Shown here: in pieces, positions 5,717-8,568 of the stretch | How positions within the stretch are numbered: position 1 is the first letter of the stretch | Layout: every line of letters starts with the position of its first letter | From: Bacilli bacterium | Lineage (GTDB): Bacteria > Bacillota_I > Bacilli_A > RF39 > UBA660 | DNA: 8,568 bases | Direction of reading: 5' to 3' | Assembly: GCA_016297695.1 (NCBI GenBank) | Contig: JAEDGC010000061.1 | Span: 1 to 8,568, forward strand | The notes under the pieces: generated by a model | The model's input: the letters and a program-made list of their open reading frames with translations, nothing else | The model's database searches: none | What the model was told of the DNA's origin: nothing | Position numbers and translations under genes: made by a program

Positions 5717-6823
5717 TTAATCAGTAAACCCAATATCTGACACTTTTAAACTAGCATATTTATCAGATAATTTATAACTAGTTATTCTAGTTGTTCCACC
5801 ATTAGGTATTAGTATTCCCTTATTAACCCATTCTACCATCCATTTGGAAATAGCTCTTGAAGTTACACCAAATAAAGATGCTAATTCTTTGTTTTTCAAT
5901 ATTGTTACATTATTTTCTAAACAATATCTTATCAATACCAAATCTTTTTTTGACAATCCATTTAACACATTACTCGTATCTTTATTTGATGCTTCCTTAG
6001 CTTGATAATATATATTTTCTGAATTTAAAGACATAATTTTACAAAAATATTCAAGCCAAATTTCTAAATGTGGTGGATTCTCCCTTCCATCATAAAACAA
6101 TGCAGGCAGTCCCATTTGTAATGAATTATAATATCCATCAAGATCGCTCATATAATATTCCTCAAAAGAGTTAAAGCCTTTAAAATCATAATCTTTAATC
6201 ATTAGAATATATGTAGCAATAGCTCTTGATGTACGTCCATTACCATTAGTAAATGGATGAATACTTACAAATGCATAACTAGTTATAGCAGCTAAAATTG
6301 GAGCAGGTAAATTCTGATTATTATAATACCAAGTGATAAGCTCATCAATTAAAGGTTCGACATCACACCATTCTGGTGGAATATATTCTGCACGTTTAGT
6401 TTTATCATCATATACAGCAAACAAAACCCCTGGAGGAGTAGGGCCTCTAAATTCAATTCTTTTTAGTTTTCCATTTTTTTCAATAATATCATGTAATTGA
6501 AGTATTAATTCTTTCGATAAAGGTGTATTTTTAGTTTTTTCTTCTTCTAAAAAAGATAATGCATCCCAGTAATTTTGCACTTCTACTTCAGCAGATAGTT
6601 TATTGCTTTGATTCTTTTGATTAATTACATTTTCAACTTGTTTTAAAGATAATACATTTCCTTCTATGCTTGTAGAAAAATGTGTTTTTTTAAGTTTTGC
6701 ATCATACATTAATTTTTGTTTTGTTCTAATTGGTAAATATAAATATTCTAAAGCCGTTTTATATCTTTCAATATTTAATAAATAACTAACAAGTTCATTT
6801 GTATATTTAAACTCTAATTTCAT
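5717..6823 (-). CDS. Stand-alone Fic-domain protein (putative AMP transferase) with winged helix
   Basis: Fic proteins usually transfer AMP from ATP to a protein hydroxyl. Residues about 1-80 of this 368-aa protein resemble the Fic N-terminal domain and carry the inhibitory motif STSIEG (50-55), placing it in the self-inhibited class with the helix N-terminal to the core. The catalytic loop HPFTNGNGRTSR is at 189-200: His189, the GNGR anion nest and both arginines are present, but the usual Asp/Glu after HPFx is Asn193. Residues about 292-350 look like a winged helix (ELASLFGVTSRAISKW). The start is ATG 6823, nine bases after GGAG and downstream of an excellent promoter. The longer frame opens at a TTG (6871) that is the -35 box itself, so it cannot be the start. 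Target unknown. The DNA-binding part and repeats around the promoter suggest self-regulation. Confidence 0.88.
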   Translation of the reverse strand: MKLEFKYTNELVSYLLNIERYKTALEYLYLPIRTKQKLMYDAKLKKTHFSTSIEGNVLSLKQVENVINQKNQSNKLSAEVEVQNYWDALSFLEEEKTKNTPLSKELILQLHDIIEKNGKLKRIEFRGPTPPGVLFAVYDDKTKRAEYIPPEWCDVEPLIDELITWYYNNQNLPAPILAAITSYAFVSIHPFTNGNGRTSRAIATYILMIKDYDFKGFNSFEEYYMSDLDGYYNSLQMGLPALFYDGRENPPHLEIWLEYFCKIMSLNSENIYYQAKEASNKDTSNVLNGLSKKDLVLIRYCLENNVTILKNKELASLFGVTSRAISKWMVEWVNKGILIPNGGTTRITSYKLSDKYASLKVSDIGFTD

Positions 6824-6842
6824 ACTTGTCATCTCCACATAT

Positions 6843-6871
6843 ATTATAACAAAATAAGGAACAGAAGTCAA
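6843..6871 (-). promoter_or_regulatory. Near-consensus promoter of the Fic gene
   Basis: On the minus strand TTGACT (6866-6871) and TATAAT (6843-6848) are separated by exactly 17 bases. Transcription should begin close to the GGAG at 6832-6835, leaving a leader of only about a dozen bases. This fixes the translation start at 6823. The spacer contains an inverted copy of the repeat described at 6878-6899. Confidence 0.85.
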
Positions 6872-6899
6872 TTATTTCGTTCCTTATTCGTTCCTTATT
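6853..6899. promoter_or_regulatory. Three operator-like repeats around the Fic promoter
   Basis: On the minus strand AATAAGGAACG occurs exactly twice in tandem (6889-6899 and 6878-6888), with an 11-bp period, about one helical turn. The same AATAAGGAAC occurs on the plus strand at 6853-6862, inside the 17-bp spacer. A weaker fourth copy (TTCTTTAT, one mismatch to TTCCTTAT) lies at 6901-6908. Protein on these sites would cover the -35 box and spacer. The Fic winged helix or the nearby XRE protein are candidate binders; which one is unknown. Confidence 0.65.
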
Positions 6900-7084
6900 A
6901 TTCTTTATATGTTCTCTGTTTTATTTTTAAAGATTTTGTTTAATTTTTGATATACATTAATTTTCTTACCTGTAGAAAATTTTTTTAGATTTATTTATTG
7001 GAAATGTTAAATCACTTTACACATTATTAATAATTAAATATAAAGCATTTTGTTTAAAAGATTTGTGGTATTATTTAATATCTT

Positions 7085-8164
7085 TTACATTTCATTTACT
7101 TTGCCCAAAATATCCTGATAAATTTCCAAATTTTTATATTGTTTAAAAATATTATCAATCAATTCTTTTAAAATATTATTTTTCAAATCTCTCAATACAG
7201 ATGAGTAACTACAAATATCAGTACATTCAAGCTGATTCATAAATGGAGTTTTAATAATATGAGGCTTAAAATTAATAATATAATCTGATGCTCTTAAAAT
7301 ATTATTAAAACAATTAATAACAGCATCTTCTTTATTAGTTGTTCTTATTTCTAATTTTGCTAATTCAATATTATTAAAAATAGTCGATACTGAATGATAT
7401 CCATAATCATTGTCTTTGACAAATACTAACTCTTCAATTTTAATAAGTCTTTCAAGATATTCTTTTTTGTACTCATTTGAAGTTTGAATTCTATTATTAT
7501 AAATAACAAATTCTGATTCACGTCCGATTTCACTAATAAAATCACAGATGTTCATTTGAATAGATTTCAACAATTTTCCATCTTTTAAATATCTTGTTTC
7601 CATCACATTTCTAGTAGATAGTAAATCACTAGGTAATTGCTTGCAATAGTATTCTGCCATTTCAATATTATCCATTTGTGAATATAAATCTATTAAACAT
7701 TGTGTTGCATTTATTTTAATATTATTATTTGTTGATTTTTCTAAAATACTTTCTGCTATTTTAACTATTTCATTTGAGTACTTAATTGTATTTGTAACTA
7801 TATTTATTGTATTCATAATACTAATTAAACAAACTTTAACTTCATCATTATTAGGTAATTTCTTATATGCTTCTTGCCATAACTTTAGTTCATTTTCATA
7901 ATCATTATTCATAGCATATTGATCTGCTTGTTTTTTTAATTCTTTAACATACTCATCTTGTTTGATATTTTCAACTCCTAATAATTCATCAACTGTTACT
8001 TCAAAAACATTTGCAATAAATGGTAGTAATGAAATATCAGGATATGTTAATGACTGTTCCCATCTTGATACAGACTTTGATGTTGTACCTAATAAATCAG
8101 CTAATTCCTCTTGAGTCATTTTCTTTGCTGTTCTTAAACTTTTAATATTATTTCCTAAATTCAT
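7085..8164 (-). CDS. XRE-family transcriptional regulator with helical C-terminal domain
   Basis: The 359-aa protein begins with a typical Cro/C1-type DNA-binding domain at about 5-62 (IKSLRTAKKMTQEELADLLG, then TTSKSVSRWEQ, YPDISLLPFIANVFEVTVDELLG). Residues 65-359 are helical with TPR-like patterning, for example YENELKLWQEAYKKLPNNDEV at about 89-109. This layout is common among Firmicute regulators, in which the repeat part may sense a peptide or protein partner. AAGGAG lies 7-8 bases before the ATG. Two palindromes lie in the leader just upstream, suggesting autoregulation. It is in the same orientation as the Fic gene with a 213-base gap past the Fic promoter, so the two appear independently transcribed. 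Ligand and regulon are unknown. Confidence 0.85.
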   Translation of the reverse strand: MNLGNNIKSLRTAKKMTQEELADLLGTTSKSVSRWEQSLTYPDISLLPFIANVFEVTVDELLGVENIKQDEYVKELKKQADQYAMNNDYENELKLWQEAYKKLPNNDEVKVCLISIMNTINIVTNTIKYSNEIVKIAESILEKSTNNNIKINATQCLIDLYSQMDNIEMAEYYCKQLPSDLLSTRNVMETRYLKDGKLLKSIQMNICDFISEIGRESEFVIYNNRIQTSNEYKKEYLERLIKIEELVFVKDNDYGYHSVSTIFNNIELAKLEIRTTNKEDAVINCFNNILRASDYIINFKPHIIKTPFMNQLECTDICSYSSVLRDLKNNILKELIDNIFKQYKNLEIYQDILGKVNEM

Positions 8165-8185
8165 ATATTTTCTCCTTTACTATAT

Positions 8186-8223
8186 ATTGTAATGTCCAAT
8201 TACAATGTAAACTAGTTTACATT
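8186..8223. promoter_or_regulatory. Two overlapping palindromic operators before the XRE gene
   Basis: Positions 8204-8223 are a perfect 20-bp palindrome with half-site AATGTAAACT. Positions 8186-8206 form a second palindrome with 8-bp arms, ATTGTAAT and ATTACAAT, around five central bases. The two share the bases 8204-8206. Both carry TGTAA half-sites, as expected for binding of one dimeric helix-turn-helix regulator in two registers. They lie within 60 bases of the XRE start codon, so autoregulation by the XRE protein is the natural reading (inference). Confidence 0.65.
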
Positions 8224-8226
8224 TAT

Positions 8227-8255
8227 ATTATAATATTAATTAATAACATTTTCCA
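8227..8255 (-). promoter_or_regulatory. Probable promoter of the XRE gene
   Basis: On the minus strand TATAAT (8227-8232) lies 17 bases after TGGAAA (8250-8255). The -10 is perfect, the -35 matches four of six. Transcription would begin inside the 20-bp palindrome at 8204-8223, a typical repressor position. An alternative TTTACA box within the palindrome with a weak AATATA -10 cannot be excluded. Confidence 0.5.
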
Positions 8256-8274
8256 CCCCACAAACAAGGATAGC

Positions 8275-8304
8275 CATTCTCATTTCATGGGAATCATTCT
8301 CATT
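8275..8304. promoter_or_regulatory. Fur-box-like element with a direct repeat
   Basis: TGGGAAT-C-ATTCTCA (8288-8302) is a 7-1-7 palindrome with one mismatch, close to the Fur consensus TGATAAT-n-ATTATCA. The 10-base word CATTCTCATT occurs exactly at 8275-8284 and 8295-8304, 20 bases apart, adding a further half-site. A minus-strand TATAAT at 8302-8307 overlaps its edge. No iron gene is adjacent; the nearest downstream gene on that strand is the XRE regulator. Fur identity is inference from the motif only. Confidence 0.4.
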
Positions 8305-8345
8305 ATAGTATAAAACCTACCTTATTTCCGCTATTATTTCTTATA

Positions 8346-8378
8346 GGTTCGAGTCCCGTAAAACAATGGTTCGAGTCC
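8346..8378 (+). repeat. Pair of tRNA T-arm-like fragments, right copy
   Basis: The T-arm word GGTTCGAGTCC occurs exactly at 8346-8356 and 8368-8378, 22 bases apart, without any accompanying acceptor, D or anticodon arm. CCGTAAAAC links the two copies, as a similar link does in the left pair at 203-249. The second copy with its next base (GGTTCGAGTCCG) is also the exact T-arm sequence of the tRNA at 8521-8568, but on the opposite strand. Confidence 0.45.
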
Positions 8379-8426
8379 GTGGTAAGTCTCCTTAGGTATA
8401 CTGAACAAAAAGTATCGTGTTTGCAT

Positions 8427-8468
8427 AAAAAAAGAGGATATTCTAGCTTTTTTAAACTAAAATAACCT
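8427..8468 (-). terminator. Second terminator downstream of the partial tRNA
   Basis: On the minus strand AGGTTATTTTAG (8457-8468) pairs with CTAGAATATCCT (8435-8446) over about 12 bases with two or three imperfect positions and a 10-base loop, followed by CTCTTTTTTT. It probably backs up the terminator at 8477-8506. Confidence 0.65.
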
Positions 8469-8474
8469 ATATAA

Positions 8475-8506
8475 TAAAAAATTAGCCTTCATATTCAGAA
8501 GACTAA
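8475..8506 (-). terminator. First terminator downstream of the partial tRNA
   Basis: On the minus strand TTAGTCTTC pairs with GAAGGCTAA (one G-U pair) around a 7-base loop and is followed directly by TTTTTT. It lies about 15 bases after the tRNA CCA end. Confidence 0.7.
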
Positions 8507-8520
8507 TAGATTTACTTTAA

Positions 8521-8568
8521 TGGTGCGGTTGATCGGACTCGAACCGACATGTCCTTATGGACACTACC
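8521..8568 (-). tRNA. Partial class II tRNA, probably tRNA-Leu (3' part)
   Basis: Only the 3' 48 bases are inside the window. On the minus strand they show a long variable arm (TGTCC-ATAA-GGACA), a T arm GTCGG-TTCGAGT-CCGAT, the acceptor 3' strand CAACCGC, discriminator A and an encoded CCA. A long variable arm means Leu, Ser or Tyr. Discriminator A argues against Ser, and an acceptor beginning GCGG is typical of Leu rather than Tyr. The anticodon lies outside the window. Confidence 0.75.

Larger units (their letters stand above)
8224..8426. other. Right intergenic stretch without a gene
   Basis: I see no protein-coding gene here. The stretch holds the XRE promoter, a Fur-box-like element (8275-8304) and two T-arm-like fragments (8346-8378). 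A perfect TATAAT on the minus strand (8302-8307) abuts the Fur-like element but lacks a good -35 box. Confidence 0.6.

Noticed and set aside
5717..8164. A Fic/XRE toxin-antitoxin pair
   Set aside because: The Fic protein already carries its own inhibitory STSIEG motif, the genes have separate promoters and a gap of more than 200 bases, and the XRE protein is far larger than a typical antitoxin.
1..8568. CRISPR array, insertion sequence or integrase
   Set aside because: No regularly spaced identical repeats beyond short pairs, and no transposase or recombinase reading frame on either strand.

Overview
The window comes from an AT-rich, low-GC Gram-positive-type bacterium (Firmicutes or Mollicutes-like relative). 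The reasons are strong AT bias, AGGAG-type ribosome binding sites, TTGACA/TATAAT promoters, lipoboxes, an ECF-type vitamin-transporter S component and an RsgI-like anti-sigma factor. Visible genes end in ordinary stops and Trp is TGG, so nothing demands a TGA=Trp code. I cannot name the species. Every gene I can support is on the minus strand.

Layout from left to right. Positions 1-375 hold no convincing protein gene, only tRNA T-arm-like fragments and the terminator of a tRNA. A tRNA-Gln(CUG) lies at 376-449 with its own promoter. Next is the most interesting block: an ECF sigma factor gene (1890-2393) followed with an 8-base overlap by a membrane anti-sigma factor (554-1897), and upstream of them a separate lipoprotein gene (2566-3801). 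The anti-sigma ectodomain and the lipoprotein align along nearly their whole length (constant 44-46 residue offset, both with a D-x-N-P motif of RsgI-like SEAL domains). A 37-bp promoter segment with only 6 mismatches lies in front of both the sigma gene and the lipoprotein gene. The simplest reading is an autoregulated sigma/anti-sigma switch that also makes a membrane-tethered copy of its own sensor domain.

Farther right is a two-gene unit: an ECF transporter S component (4873-5460), overlapped by a DUF4434-type lipoprotein with a TIM-barrel, glycosidase-like fold (3897-4883). Then come a stand-alone Fic protein (5717-6823) and an XRE regulator with a helical C-terminal part (7085-8164). 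Each has its own promoter with elaborate repeats that look like operators: three copies of AATAAGGAAC around the fic promoter, and two overlapping palindromes before the XRE gene.

The right end (8165-8520) has a Fur-box-like element with no obvious client gene, a pair of T-arm-like fragments resembling those at the left end, two minus-strand terminators, and the 3' part of a class II tRNA (probably Leu) cut by the window edge.
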